A DNA stretch of 64,000 nt from Brucella sp. 21LCYQ03 (GCF_023554105.1 NZ_JAMJWE010000008.1:1-64000); one strand, 5' to 3'. Positions 28,785 through 37,904 are shown, counted from the first letter of the stretch. A program made the numbers and translations. The notes: generated by a model from the sequence alone, not told the origin.

Positions 28785-29422
28785 CTGTGGATAGCCGATA
28801 TTCGAGCTTGAAAAAGATTGTTCCCGTTGTTTCACGTGAAACAACGGGGCGGCTGATTGCCTTTGAAGAACTGTTTCGCAAGTGGTCAAAGGCCATCAAT
28901 CTGGCATCTCCATCCACACTTGCCGATCTGTGGAGCCGTCATATTCTGGATAGTGCCCAGATATTTCCACTGGCTCCCGACGCAAAGCGCTGGCTTGATC
29001 TGGGTTCCGGTGGCGGATTCCCCGGCATTGTGACGGCCTGCTTCCTGCAAGAAAAGCCGGGTGCATCGATTGATCTGGTCGAGAGTGCTGGCAAAAAGGC
29101 TGCTTTTTTGCGCACGGCTGCTGGGAATATCGGCTTGCCAGCGCGTGTTCATTCCGCGCGTATCGAAGCCATGTGGGATAGGATCGAGACGCCAGAGGTG
29201 GTGACGGCCCGCGCACTCGCATCGCTCAATGTGCTTTTTGAGCTTGCCGAGCCATGGCTAGCCAATGGTTCCAAGGCACTTTTTCAAAAAGGTCGGGATT
29301 ACCAGAGGGAAATTGATGAAAGCCGTGTCGGCTGGAGTTTTGATCTGGTACAACATGAGAGTGCTATCGATACCAGTTCGGTGATACTCGAGATTAGTAA
29401 TCTGCGACGCATCTCCGGATAA
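28781..29422 (+). CDS. rsmG: 16S rRNA (guanine-N7) methyltransferase RsmG (GidB)
   Basis: RsmG methylates G527 of 16S rRNA. The 213-aa protein has the SAM-binding motif [13 protein letters not shown] at ~71-83 and the preceding [19 protein letters not shown] segment. It overlaps mnmG by four bases. The first 25 codons hold a perfect parS site (28828-28843), so these residues (VVSRETTG) are shaped by the ParB site; they form the N-terminal extension before the conserved fold. Confidence 0.96.
   Translation: MTVDSRYSSLKKIVPVVSRETTGRLIAFEELFRKWSKAINLASPSTLADLWSRHILDSAQIFPLAPDAKRWLDLGSGGGFPGIVTACFLQEKPGASIDLVESAGKKAAFLRTAAGNIGLPARVHSARIEAMWDRIETPEVVTARALASLNVLFELAEPWLANGSKALFQKGRDYQREIDESRVGWSFDLVQHESAIDTSSVILEISNLRRISG
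28828..28843. promoter_or_regulatory. parS: parS site (perfect) inside rsmG
   Basis: TGTTTCACGTGAAACA lies within the first codons of rsmG, upstream of parAB. It is an exact match to the ParB-binding palindrome. Confidence 0.92.
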
Positions 29423-29461
29423 ACCAGCATCGATACGACAGAAAGTGGCAGGGCGACGGTA

Positions 29462-30259
29462 ATGAGCAAAAGATCCCGGATCATAACCATTGCAAATCAG
29501 AAGGGCGGCGTCGGCAAAACCACGACCGCTATTAATCTCGCGACAGCGCTTGCCGCCATTGGCGAGACGGTGTTGATTGTTGACCTTGACCCGCAGGGTA
29601 ATGCCAGCACGGGTCTTGGTATTGATCGTCTGAACCGCCCTTTGTCATCCTATGATGTGCTGACACAGGCTGCGTCTGCAAATGATGCTGCGATGCAGAG
29701 TGATGTGCCTAACCTCTATATTGTGCCATCGACGCTCGATCTTCTCGGTATTGAGATGGAGATCGCCCAGGCACCAGATCGCACGCGTCGTTTGCGTGAT
29801 GCATTGCGGTTTGATTCTACGGTAGCGGATAAGTTTTCTTATATCCTCGTTGATTGCCCACCGTCTTTGAACCTGCTGACACTCAATGCAATGGCTGCAG
29901 CGGATTCCGTTATGGTGCCGTTGCAATGCGAATTCTTTGCACTCGAAGGTCTCAGTCAGCTTTTGCAGACGGTCGATCAGGTTCGTGCGAGCCTTAATTC
30001 TGAGCTGACAATTCAAGGAATTGTCCTGACAATGTTTGATAGCCGTAACAATCTTGCGACGCAGGTTGTGGATGACGTGCGCGCATTTATGGGTGAAAAG
30101 GTCTATCGCACCGTCATTCCTCGCAATGTGCGAATATCAGAAGCGCCTTCGCACGGAAAGCCGGCCATTCTCTATGATCTGAAATGCGCAGGCAGTCAGG
30201 CTTATTTGCAACTGGCATCCGAAGTTATTCAGCGTGAGCGGCAGCTTAAAGCCGCATAA
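29462..30259 (+). CDS. parA: Chromosome partitioning ATPase ParA
   Basis: ParA forms ATP-dependent gradients on the nucleoid that move ParB-parS complexes. The 265-aa protein carries the deviant Walker A KGGVGKTTTA at ~14-23, Walker A' VDLDPQGNAST and Walker B ILVDCPPSLNLLT. It is the chromosomal type without N-terminal regulatory domain. AGGG precedes the ATG. It is followed by parB after 67 bp. Confidence 0.97.
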   Translation: MSKRSRIITIANQKGGVGKTTTAINLATALAAIGETVLIVDLDPQGNASTGLGIDRLNRPLSSYDVLTQAASANDAAMQSDVPNLYIVPSTLDLLGIEMEIAQAPDRTRRLRDALRFDSTVADKFSYILVDCPPSLNLLTLNAMAAADSVMVPLQCEFFALEGLSQLLQTVDQVRASLNSELTIQGIVLTMFDSRNNLATQVVDDVRAFMGEKVYRTVIPRNVRISEAPSHGKPAILYDLKCAGSQAYLQLASEVIQRERQLKAA

Positions 30260-30326
30260 TGAGCCAGCATCGCGCTGCGGTGCTTTTATCGATTCGACAC
30301 CGTAACAATTGCAGGAACTGCCGACG

Positions 30327-31202
30327 ATGAACGACGATCCTTCAAAAAAGCGCCTTGGCCGCGGCTTGGCCGCACTGATTGGTGAAATCGACCGCCCGGC
30401 GGAAGAGCGCAAAGTGCCTATTTCCAGTGAACGTAACGTTCCGATCGAGTTCGTAACGCGCAATCCACGCAACCCGCGCCGCATGTTCTCGGAAGTCGAG
30501 CTGGAAGATCTGGCGCAGTCGATCAAGGAACATGGCGTTGTTCAGCCGATCGTGGTTCGCCCGGCTCCCGGTGAACCGGATCGCTTTGAGCTGATTGCGG
30601 GTGAACGCCGCTGGCGCGCATCGCAGCGCGCGGGCGTTGATACGATACCGGTCATCATTCGCGATGTGGATGATCGTGTCGCGCTTGAAATTGCAATCGT
30701 TGAAAACGTACAGCGTGCAGATCTAAACGCTGTCGAAGAAGCGATGGGATATCAGCAGCTTATCGATAATCACGATTACACCCAGAACGATCTGGCGCAG
30801 GTCATCGGTAAAAGCCGCAGCCATGTCGCCAATACGCTGCGTCTCCTGAAATTGCCGCAGCGCGTGCAGGATTTTATCTCTGATGGCGCTCTTTCTGCCG
30901 GTCATGCGCGTAGTCTAATCACCATGGAAGACCCGACGGCGCTTGCAGAACGCGTGGTCAAGGAAGGCCTGTCCGTGCGTCAGGTTGAAGCGCTGTCGCA
31001 GGCACGCAATGGCGTAGAGCCTAAGCCAAACAAAAGTGCGCCGGTTGAAAAGGACGCGGACACTAAGGCGCTTGAAAAGCTGCTTTCTGACGTCACAGGT
31101 ATGAAAGTTGAGATTAATCACCGCGAACGCGGCGGCGAAGTGAAAGTGCGTTACAGCACGCTTGAACAGCTTGATGAGATTTGCCGTCGTTTGCAGAGCT
31201 AA
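30327..31202 (+). CDS. parB: Chromosome partitioning protein ParB
   Basis: ParB binds parS sites, spreads by CTP-dependent sliding, and stimulates ParA. The 291-aa protein starts MNDDPSKKRLGRGLAALIGE, the ParA-activating N-terminal segment. It has the CTP-binding box GERRWRAS at ~92-99, then a helix-turn-helix (QNDLAQVIGKSRSHVANTLR), and a C-terminal dimerisation domain. I chose the ATG at 30327 over one six codons earlier because AGGA is better placed. Five parS or parS-like sites are in this window. Confidence 0.97.
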   Translation: MNDDPSKKRLGRGLAALIGEIDRPAEERKVPISSERNVPIEFVTRNPRNPRRMFSEVELEDLAQSIKEHGVVQPIVVRPAPGEPDRFELIAGERRWRASQRAGVDTIPVIIRDVDDRVALEIAIVENVQRADLNAVEEAMGYQQLIDNHDYTQNDLAQVIGKSRSHVANTLRLLKLPQRVQDFISDGALSAGHARSLITMEDPTALAERVVKEGLSVRQVEALSQARNGVEPKPNKSAPVEKDADTKALEKLLSDVTGMKVEINHRERGGEVKVRYSTLEQLDEICRRLQS

Positions 31203-31229
31203 CGATCTGTTCTTCTGATAGTGAGAATT

Positions 31230-31268
31230 CGGAGCCGTGGAACATCGCTTGTTTCACGGCTTTTGTTT
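31230..31268 (+). terminator. Terminator after parB
   Basis: AGCCGTGGAA pairs (with one bulge) with TTTCACGGCT and is followed by a T-rich run. It ends the parAB transcript. Confidence 0.7.
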
Positions 31269-31435
31269 TATTAGACGCTCGCCTTGATGAGAAAAAAACG
31301 CCGATTATGGGTCACAGATGGGCTGAACACAGGCTATGTATTCAAAGCAATTGATTTCTATCGAAGTTTTCAGAAGTCGTATATTATTGGAATATATAGC
31401 TTAGTGATTATTGGGCCGGGGAGAAGCCATAATTC

Positions 31436-31942
31436 ATGGAAATGCTGACGCAAATCATTATTCATACGCCGATTTATGTGTGGGGTCTTCTCGTTTATCT
31501 TATTGTTCAGGGTATCAAAGGACGTGAAACACGCACAGTTTCGCTTTGGAAAATGCTTTTTGTCCCGGTCATCTTCATTGGTGTAGGCTTTTTGCACTTC
31601 GATGATACGTCAGACCAGTTCAGTTCGTTTTTGATTGCCTGGTTTGTGGGGCTGGTAGTATTTGCGCCGCTGGGCTTTTTGACCGGCCCACGTATTCTCG
31701 CGGTGGATCGTGAAAACAAGCGCATTGAACGTGCTGGCACCACGCTACCGCTCATTCGCAACGTAATTTTCTTCTGCGCACAATATGTGTTGGCAGTTCT
31801 AAACGTGATCCATCCGGAAGAGCATACCACATTGATGTATGTGACTGCCGTTGTATCGGGCGCTTCGGCTGGTTATTTCAGTGGCTGGCTTATTTCGCTA
31901 TGGCGGAAATATCAGGAAAGCCCGCAGCTTAAGCTTGAATAA
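31436..31942 (+). CDS. Five-helix inner-membrane protein of unknown function
   Basis: I do not assign a named family with certainty (it resembles DUF6622-type proteins). The 168-aa product has about five membrane helices: residues ~9-27 (TPIYVWGLLVYLIVQGI), 38-56, 63-84 (SSFLIAWFVGLVVFAPLGF), 105-125 and 132-155. A cytosolic loop KGRETRTVSLWK and a loop RENKRIERAGT separate them. The start at 31436 follows GGGGAG. It stands alone between parB and an AT-rich patch. Confidence 0.7.
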   Translation: MEMLTQIIIHTPIYVWGLLVYLIVQGIKGRETRTVSLWKMLFVPVIFIGVGFLHFDDTSDQFSSFLIAWFVGLVVFAPLGFLTGPRILAVDRENKRIERAGTTLPLIRNVIFFCAQYVLAVLNVIHPEEHTTLMYVTAVVSGASAGYFSGWLISLWRKYQESPQLKLE

Positions 31943-32155
31943 GGCGTGACGAAATATGAAACATTACCCAAAAACATCTAGCGGAAAGTGGAAATATCTT
32001 TTAGGAGCAGCTACTCAAAGTAAATATTATATGCTATCTATTTATTGTAATTTACCGACCTAATTCAGAGTTATAAAAGTATATATTAAATAATAAATTG
32101 CTTTTTCTTATATTCATAAAATATCTCAATTCTTGCTAAATATATAGGAGAAAAA

Positions 32156-32425
32156 ATGCGTATTGCTAAAATATTGATAATTTCCTTGTTTCCCGTCGTT
32201 GCATCTATATCTGGTGCAAATGCAGAGAATGTAAAGAAGATAAATACGCCACTAAAAATTGAATCGGATATTTCGAAATCAATTTCAAAAACAACGACGC
32301 AATTTGACGGAAATGTTTTAATCAAAGTTGGAAAAACTGAAATTAAAACGGATAAAGCAAAAGTTGTTAGTAATTCTAAAAATACTACTATCTATGCAGA
32401 TGGTGTTGTTTTTACTGTAAAATAA
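32156..32425 (+). CDS. Small exported LptA/OstA-like protein
   Basis: The 89-aa product starts with a signal peptide (MRIAKILIISLFPVVASISGANA, cleavage near residue 23). The remaining ~65 residues resemble a single OstA/LptA beta-jellyroll repeat: TTQFDGNVLIKVGKTEIKT followed by DKAKVVSN and TTIYADGVVFTV (compare the A..GNV.I..G...I.ADKA pattern of LptA). AGGAG lies at the right distance before the ATG. The codon usage is AT-rich, unlike its neighbours parB and holA. A role in envelope lipid handling would be inference. Confidence 0.65.
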   Translation: MRIAKILIISLFPVVASISGANAENVKKINTPLKIESDISKSISKTTTQFDGNVLIKVGKTEIKTDKAKVVSNSKNTTIYADGVVFTVK

Positions 32426-32476
32426 TAGTTCGTGTTTGTTTTTTTGAATAAACAGGCCGTTTTCGCGTGAAACAAT

Positions 32477-33523
32477 CTACCTATTGCGCGATAGTTTCAC
32501 GGCTTCCACCGATATTGCAAGCAGGCACTGGCGAATGATGGGAACAGCCAGTGTCGCATTTTGACGGCTTTCGAGAACCGCGCGTTGCAGGCGTTCCATG
32601 ACACGCGTAAGGCTTTCAGCATTCCACCGACTGACCGCATTTTCAATAAGCTTCTTGCGATTAAAGAAGACCGGTGGACGTGCAGAGGCGACCACGACAG
32701 AAGCACTTTTACGCTCGGTATCCGCAATATGGCGCAATGACTGGATTTGCTGGAATTGTCGAGCAGCAGTATTGAGCACCAGAAAAGGCGCTGTTCCCGA
32801 TTTCACAACGCGGTCAAATGTCGTCTCAAAACGGCGCAGATCGCCTGTAAGAACAGCATCCACCACTTCATCAGTCGAGAGCCCTGCCACATCGCCAACG
32901 GCTTCTCGCACGTCATCAAGATCGATGCGCTCCTTGCCTCGTGCATAGAGGCAGAGCTTTTCCAGCTCGCCACGCGTCGCCAGCCTGTCACCGCCGAGAC
33001 TTGCCCGCAGAAGCTGACGGCCATCCATAGTGATTTGCATTTTCCATTCGGCCAGCACATCGTCAATCACGCCATCAATGCCGCGTGCATCGTCTGAATA
33101 GCAGGGCAGGGCCATGCCAGCTGGTGCGTTTTCAACGGCACTGCGCAGACCAACGCCTTTTTTGAGATCACCCGCTTCGACCAGAATATAGGTTTCACGC
33201 GGCGGCTCGGTTGCCAGAAGTTTCACGGCTTCAGCCAGCTTCTTTTGTCCGGCAGCATTTTTGATCCAGATCAGCCGCTCGCCGCCAAACATTGAAATTG
33301 TGCGTGCTTCATCGGCCAGCTTTGCCGGATCAGCGTCGATTTCGTCGGCTTCCATACGGATGACCGCAAAAGGATCATCAAGCGGCAGTTTTGTGGCTTT
33401 CGCATAGCGACGCGCGCGTTCGTTCACCAGCCCCTTGTCAGGCCCATAGAGCAGCACAACCGGAAACGAGCTGCTCGGCTTGCCAATGAACTGATCGACT
33501 TCGTGTGCCTTTTTCTGCGCCAT
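32477..33523 (-). CDS. holA: DNA polymerase III delta subunit
   Basis: HolA is the clamp-loader subunit that opens the sliding clamp. The 348-aa protein shows the N-terminal VVLLYGPDKGLVNERARRY nucleotide-fold motif (without a true Walker function), AGDLKKGVGLRSAVENA and a C-terminal helical domain with RQFQQIQSLRHIADTE. Here it lies directly right of the parAB region on the opposite strand. Upstream of its start (33524-33734) there is only an intergenic gap with the terminator of the ABC transporter gene. Confidence 0.94.
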   Translation of the reverse strand: MAQKKAHEVDQFIGKPSSSFPVVLLYGPDKGLVNERARRYAKATKLPLDDPFAVIRMEADEIDADPAKLADEARTISMFGGERLIWIKNAAGQKKLAEAVKLLATEPPRETYILVEAGDLKKGVGLRSAVENAPAGMALPCYSDDARGIDGVIDDVLAEWKMQITMDGRQLLRASLGGDRLATRGELEKLCLYARGKERIDLDDVREAVGDVAGLSTDEVVDAVLTGDLRRFETTFDRVVKSGTAPFLVLNTAARQFQQIQSLRHIADTERKSASVVVASARPPVFFNRKKLIENAVSRWNAESLTRVMERLQRAVLESRQNATLAVPIIRQCLLAISVEAVKLSRNR

Positions 33524-33682
33524 TAGGATATATCCATATTCAGGTTATGTCGGCCTGCAAATGGCGCTTTTCTGCGCTTCCAGTGCTCATGTACTGTTAG
33601 TACACTGCGCGCTGGGTCTCGAAAAGGCACCATTTTCGGCTGTCCATAATCTGAATCTGAATAATCCTGTCTATGAACAGAA

Positions 33683-33713
33683 ACAGCCGCCGGTCAAACT
33701 GAGCGGCGGCTGT
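33683..33713 (-). terminator. Terminator after the ABC ATPase gene
   Basis: ACAGCCGCCG pairs with CGGCGGCTGT. On the minus strand it follows the ABC ATPase stop and is trailed by a T-rich segment (TTTCTGTTC). Confidence 0.8.
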
Positions 33714-33734
33714 GAAACAAAGCTGTTTGCAAAT

Positions 33735-34529
33735 CTATTCGATCAGCAAAGCATCGTCATCAAGCGTCTGTCCACGCACCTTGCGGAACATTTCGATCAG
33801 GTCTTCAACGCCGAGCGTCTTGCGTTTGTCGCCGGTTACATCGAGCAGGATTTTGCCGCCATGCAGCATGATTGTGCGGTCGCCATAATCGAGTGCCTGA
33901 CGCATGGAATGCGTGACCATCAATGCTGTAAGCTTGTTCTCAGTGATCAGGGTGCGGGTCAGTTCCATGACAAATTCTGCCATGCCCGGATCAAGCGCTG
34001 CGGTATGTTCATCAAGCAGCAGCACTTCTGAGCCAGAAAGTGTTGCCATGATCAGCGACAGTGCCTGACGCTGACCGCCGGAGAGCAGCTCCATACGGTC
34101 ATGCATGCGGTTTTCGAGGCGAAGATTAAGACTTGCCACGCGTTCACGGAACCACTCACGACGCTTGGAATTGAGCGCGTGGGTCAGGCCACGGCGGGTT
34201 CCACGCGATGCAGCCAGCGCAAGATTTTCTTCAATGGTCAGTGTTCCACAGCTACCAGCGAGCGGGTCCTGAAACACGCGGGCCACAAGACCGGCACGGT
34301 CAGCGGTCGATTTGCGGGTCACGTCCTGCCCGCTGATCACCACCTTGCCAGCGGTTGGGATCACATCGCCTGCCAGAACGCCGAGCATGGTCGATTTTCC
34401 CGCGCCGTTGGAACCGATGACGGTAACGAACGAACCCTGTTCCATCGTCAGGTTGATCTTGTTGAGCACTTGCTTTTCAAGCGGTGTTCCACGACCGAAG
34501 ATAACTTCAAGATTGGAGACTTCGATCAT
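33735..34529 (-). CDS. ABC transporter ATP-binding protein (TrpZ-like)
   Basis: This is the cytosolic ATPase of an importer related to the TrpXYZ family. The 264-aa protein has Walker A GSNGAGKST at 39-47, the signature LLSGGQRQALSL (~149) and Walker B EVLLLDEHTAALDPGM (~168-182), and the H-loop MVTHSM. It overlaps the permease by ATGA. Its expected binding protein is encoded 2.5 kb upstream on the same strand, separated by other genes. The substrate (amino acid such as tryptophan or another small molecule) is inferred from the family. Confidence 0.92.
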   Translation of the reverse strand: MIEVSNLEVIFGRGTPLEKQVLNKINLTMEQGSFVTVIGSNGAGKSTMLGVLAGDVIPTAGKVVISGQDVTRKSTADRAGLVARVFQDPLAGSCGTLTIEENLALAASRGTRRGLTHALNSKRREWFRERVASLNLRLENRMHDRMELLSGGQRQALSLIMATLSGSEVLLLDEHTAALDPGMAEFVMELTRTLITENKLTALMVTHSMRQALDYGDRTIMLHGGKILLDVTGDKRKTLGVEDLIEMFRKVRGQTLDDDALLIE

Positions 34530-35410
34530 GATGATGCTCCTCCACGGCGCAGGCGCGGCAATATCAGTGCGAAGGTAACGAGAAGTGCTGTTGCGATATT
34601 GAGATCTGAAGCCTGAAGACCAACCATATTGCCATTGGAAAGGGCGAGCTGGATGGCGATACGATAGATAATCGAACCAAGCACACAGCCAATCAGGATC
34701 ACGAGGATCAGACGCGAGCGCAACAATGTTTCACCGATGATCACCGCAGCAAGGCCGACCACGATGGTGCCAACGCCGGAAGTTACGTCCGCAAAGCCGT
34801 TTGTCTGGGCGAAAAGCGAGCCACCAAGCGCCACGAGCGCGTTGGAGAGTGCCATGCCAAGATAAATCTGGCGGTCGGTGCGTACGCCCTGCGCACGCGC
34901 CATTTTCGGATTGGCACCAGTTGCGCGCATGGCAAGGCCCATGTCGCTTTCAAGGAAGCGCCAGACGAGGAAGACGGTAATTGCCACCAGCACAAAAAGG
35001 AAAGCTGGGCGCACGTAATATTCAGGAATGCCATGGCCGAAAAACGGCGATAGCATCGTTTCCTGATTGATCAGCGCGATATTCGGACGGCCCATAATGC
35101 GCAGATTGACCGAGAACAGCGCAATCATCGTCAGAATGGAAGCGAGGAGATTGAGAATCTTGAAGCGAACATTGAGCGTTGCGGTGACGAGACCGGCAAT
35201 CGATCCGGCAATCATTGCAACTCCGGCAGACAGCCATGGATTCCAGCCAGCGAGGATCAGAACGCCTGTTACGGCTGCACCCAGCGGAAACGAGCCATCC
35301 ACGGTCAGATCGGGGAAATCGAGCACGCGGAAAGCCAGATAGACGCCGATAGCGACAAAAGAGAAGACGAGGCCCAATTCGACCGCACCCCAGAAAGCGA
35401 TCTGACTCAC
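34526..35410 (-). CDS. ABC transporter permease (TrpY-like)
   Basis: The 294-aa protein has about eight to nine membrane helices (ELGLVFSFVAIGVYLAFRVL at the start, FLFVLVAITVFLVWRFL in the middle). It belongs to the BPD_transp_2 type of permease: DFPDLTVDGSFPLGAAVTGVL and GVGTIVVGLAAVIIGETLL are typical of the TrpY branch. I chose the GTG at 35410 (VSQIAFWG) because AAGGAA lies 8 bases upstream; the frame also reads back to 35464. It has its own upstream region of 530 bp, so it may be transcribed independently of the binding protein. Confidence 0.9.
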   Translation of the reverse strand: MSQIAFWGAVELGLVFSFVAIGVYLAFRVLDFPDLTVDGSFPLGAAVTGVLILAGWNPWLSAGVAMIAGSIAGLVTATLNVRFKILNLLASILTMIALFSVNLRIMGRPNIALINQETMLSPFFGHGIPEYYVRPAFLFVLVAITVFLVWRFLESDMGLAMRATGANPKMARAQGVRTDRQIYLGMALSNALVALGGSLFAQTNGFADVTSGVGTIVVGLAAVIIGETLLRSRLILVILIGCVLGSIIYRIAIQLALSNGNMVGLQASDLNIATALLVTFALILPRLRRGGASS

Positions 35411-35944
35411 ATTGAGATTCCTTGTTCTTTGCCGTGGCTGAACATGAATACGGCCTTGCGGCAAACACTATTCATTGGCCTTCAAACATGGCGGCTTCTG
35501 CCACTCATGCCCGGAGACCTGTTTCAATCACGACCGGTTTTGATTTGAGTTCATTTCGCGGGCATTCGCCTTACGAAACCATTCCCCGGTTTTTACATGC
35601 GCAATCGCATTGATTGCGATTGTTCTTGCTAGTTATTTTTTCGATACAACTCCAGAGTTCTAACGCGCAAGCATTATCGCTGAAAAAGCGCTGAAAAGCC
35701 GCGTTCTGTGGGCTTGATGCAACATTTGAGCTCAGACTTTGAAACGGAACTAAAAATACCGGGTGATTGAAAAACTGAAATCTTAACGTCTCATGCGTTA
35801 ACGAAAATTTTACAATCGAGACAGCTATCGTGATATAATGGCTTCTTGAAAAGATTACAAATAGAAACTATTATCTGAAATTAATTATACTGCAATATTT
35901 TATATTTAAAAAAATGTTTTTATTACAATTATGGTTTTTATTAA
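35411..35944. promoter_or_regulatory. Promoter region of the permease gene; AT-rich at its right end
   Basis: No gene is supported in this 534-bp gap. It has normal composition up to ~35640 and becomes AT-rich toward the orphan gene at 35945. An inverted repeat CAATCGCA (35602-35609) / TGCGATTG (35615-35622) and a second one TTAACG (35783-35788) / CGTTAA (35796-35801) are visible. They could be regulator sites or structure in a leader; I cannot tell which. Confidence 0.45.
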
Positions 35945-36448
35945 ATGGATGAATTAGATATTCAGGTAAATATTGGCCTCTTAGACAAAAATATAACATA
36001 TTATAAAGTTTCACCATATAAGTCTTTCGATTACTTCGTTTCTTTAAGGGATTCATATAAAGAAAGGAAGCATTGGTCTGGAATTTATTTGGCTAAAGAT
36101 AGGAAGACATCGTATGGATATCGGTTTGATTATGATCATGCATACGGTCATTTGGTACAAATATTGCACAAAATGAATGTCGTTATATGTAGTGGATCCT
36201 ATTTAGAGAGTGGTGGTAATAGTGGTGATGATAAAGCTAGAGGAATCATAGATATTCTTCCAAATGACATTAAACGCTATTTCAAAAGTGAACGAGATTT
36301 ATTAATTCCTACATTAGGAAAATTAGGGTATTGCTATCAAGGACCTGCTGATGAAGAGGGGGGAATTGAAGTAATAATTCCTGAAGCACTAGCTATATTC
36401 GTCTACATGAGAAATATTATTGACTTTGGCCCATCAAGATATTTATAA
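35945..36448 (+). CDS. Orphan 167-aa AT-rich protein
   Basis: I do not recognise this protein. It has no signal peptide or membrane helix. The N-terminal part reads YYKVSPYKSFDYFVSL, then HWSGIYLAKDRKTSYGYRFDY, a pattern (x-Y-x-V-S, then GIYLA...GY) loosely like ADP-ribosyltransferase or RES-type folds, but no catalytic set can be confirmed. The C-terminal part ends in a helix with EALAIFVYMRNIIDFG. Base composition is much more AT-rich than its neighbours, with A/T-ending codons, and it interrupts an ABC transporter locus, so recent acquisition is likely. No strong ribosome-binding site is visible. Confidence 0.6.
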   Translation: MDELDIQVNIGLLDKNITYYKVSPYKSFDYFVSLRDSYKERKHWSGIYLAKDRKTSYGYRFDYDHAYGHLVQILHKMNVVICSGSYLESGGNSGDDKARGIIDILPNDIKRYFKSERDLLIPTLGKLGYCYQGPADEEGGIEVIIPEALAIFVYMRNIIDFGPSRYL

Positions 36449-36561
36449 TGATATAATTAGTTGCGTTTATTTTCATGGGGATGAAAAATTTATTTGCTAA
36501 GCTTTTTCTAAAGTTAAGCCGCATTTTATTCTAAAGAATTTTTCAGAAATGCTCTTGTAAC

Positions 36562-37881
36562 TCAGACTTCTCCGCGAGCGCGCCACAATTCCCAAGCAAA
36601 ATGGGCGCGCACGCCAATATCAAGGAAAGGCCGTGGCGGAAGTTCAGTAGGAGAACCAAGTTTCAGCATATTGTCGATCAGCGGATTGTCGATATCACAG
36701 GCCATGTCGGCTGCGAGAATGCCGCCGATGGTTCCCTTGGTTATGCCAACACCGTTCTGACAAAGCGATGTATAAACATTCTTTGCAATCTGCCCAAAGC
36801 CCGGTGCGCCATTGCGAGACAAGCAGATAAAGCCTGTCCAAGTATGTTCCATATTCACATGAGCGAGCATTGGGAAACGCTCGTTAAACAGGCGTTTGTG
36901 TTCGCGCTTAATTGTTTCACGGCGCGCATCCGACTGACGCAGCGACGGGCAGAAATGCACATTCTGCCGAACGAGAATACGTCGGTCCGATGTCAGGCGC
37001 ATGGTAATGCCCGCAAAGGAATTGGCTGGTGTCAGCCCCCACGGAGCGACTTCGCCAATGGCTTTATATTCCGCATCGGTCAGCGTGCGACTGAGGCTGG
37101 CATGGGCCGCGAAATTCAGCAGTTTTCGTCTGAAAAAGCCGAACTGCTCACCAAAGCCATTGACCGTCAGGATCATCGCCGGTGCCTCTATGCTGCCCTT
37201 TGCCGTAGTGATCAGAATAGGGTTGCCATAATCGATTTTGGTAACAGCCGAATTCTCAAAAAGCGTCACGTTGTCGGGCAGGCTGTCGGCAAGGCCGCGC
37301 ACCAGAGCAGCTGGGTTCAATAGCGAGGTGCCATAGGTGAAGATCGCCGCTTTGAAATGGCCTGTGCCAAGCCGTTTTGCCAGTGCATCGCCTTCCAGCC
37401 AATCGAAAGGTTCCTTGAGGCGTTCAAGTTCTTTAACCGTCGGTTCCAAAACCTCACGCATACCCTGATCGGAGACAGCAGCGTGAAACTTGCCATCCTG
37501 TCGCCAGTTGCAGTCGATTCCATGCTGATCGATTTGCTGTTTCAGGTGATCAATGGCAGCGCGCGCCAATGCGCGATAACTGTGTGACTTTGCCAATTCT
37601 TCCATGGATGAGCTGACATTATGCGGCAGATCAATTGCGAAACCCGCTGCACGGCCTGATGTTCCTTTACCAACCTCTTGCGCATCAATCAGTGCGATCT
37701 GGTCATTGGGGCGGTTCTCGGCCAGCCTTCGCGCCGCAGCCACGCCTGCATAGCCCGCACCGAGTACAATCCAGTCGGCCTTTATATCGCCTTTCAGCGA
37801 TGCGTTCGGGGTGCGGGGGGAAAGGATTTTGCTCCAGCCATTGGTGTTGTCATCGGCTGGGAGGATGCGGATTGCGGGCAT
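36562..37881 (-). CDS. FAD-dependent amine/amino-acid oxidoreductase (DadA/PuuB-like)
   Basis: The 439-aa DAO-family flavoprotein has the dinucleotide-binding motif VLGAGYAGVAAARRLAE (~40-56), the SGRAAGFAIDLPHNV segment typical of gamma-glutamylputrescine oxidase-like enzymes, and a C-terminal FICLSRNGAPGFGQI...CQNGVGITKG-like FAD-contact region. It is flanked on the upstream side by the terminator of a periplasmic binding protein, so it likely has its own transcript. Substrate is unknown: amino acid or polyamine derivative is inferred. It sits in the gap between the two halves of the ABC importer. Confidence 0.88.
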   Translation of the reverse strand: MPAIRILPADDNTNGWSKILSPRTPNASLKGDIKADWIVLGAGYAGVAAARRLAENRPNDQIALIDAQEVGKGTSGRAAGFAIDLPHNVSSSMEELAKSHSYRALARAAIDHLKQQIDQHGIDCNWRQDGKFHAAVSDQGMREVLEPTVKELERLKEPFDWLEGDALAKRLGTGHFKAAIFTYGTSLLNPAALVRGLADSLPDNVTLFENSAVTKIDYGNPILITTAKGSIEAPAMILTVNGFGEQFGFFRRKLLNFAAHASLSRTLTDAEYKAIGEVAPWGLTPANSFAGITMRLTSDRRILVRQNVHFCPSLRQSDARRETIKREHKRLFNERFPMLAHVNMEHTWTGFICLSRNGAPGFGQIAKNVYTSLCQNGVGITKGTIGGILAADMACDIDNPLIDNMLKLGSPTELPPRPFLDIGVRAHFAWELWRARGEV

Positions 37882-37904
37882 TTCAGAAACTCGACAGGTT
37901 TAAA

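Noticed and set aside
32461-32476. TTTCGCGTGAAACA as a further parS site
   Set aside because: Three or more mismatches to the palindrome; too weak to list.
35422-35613. 63-aa plus-strand frame in the permease promoter region
   Set aside because: No ribosome-binding site and no protein-like features.
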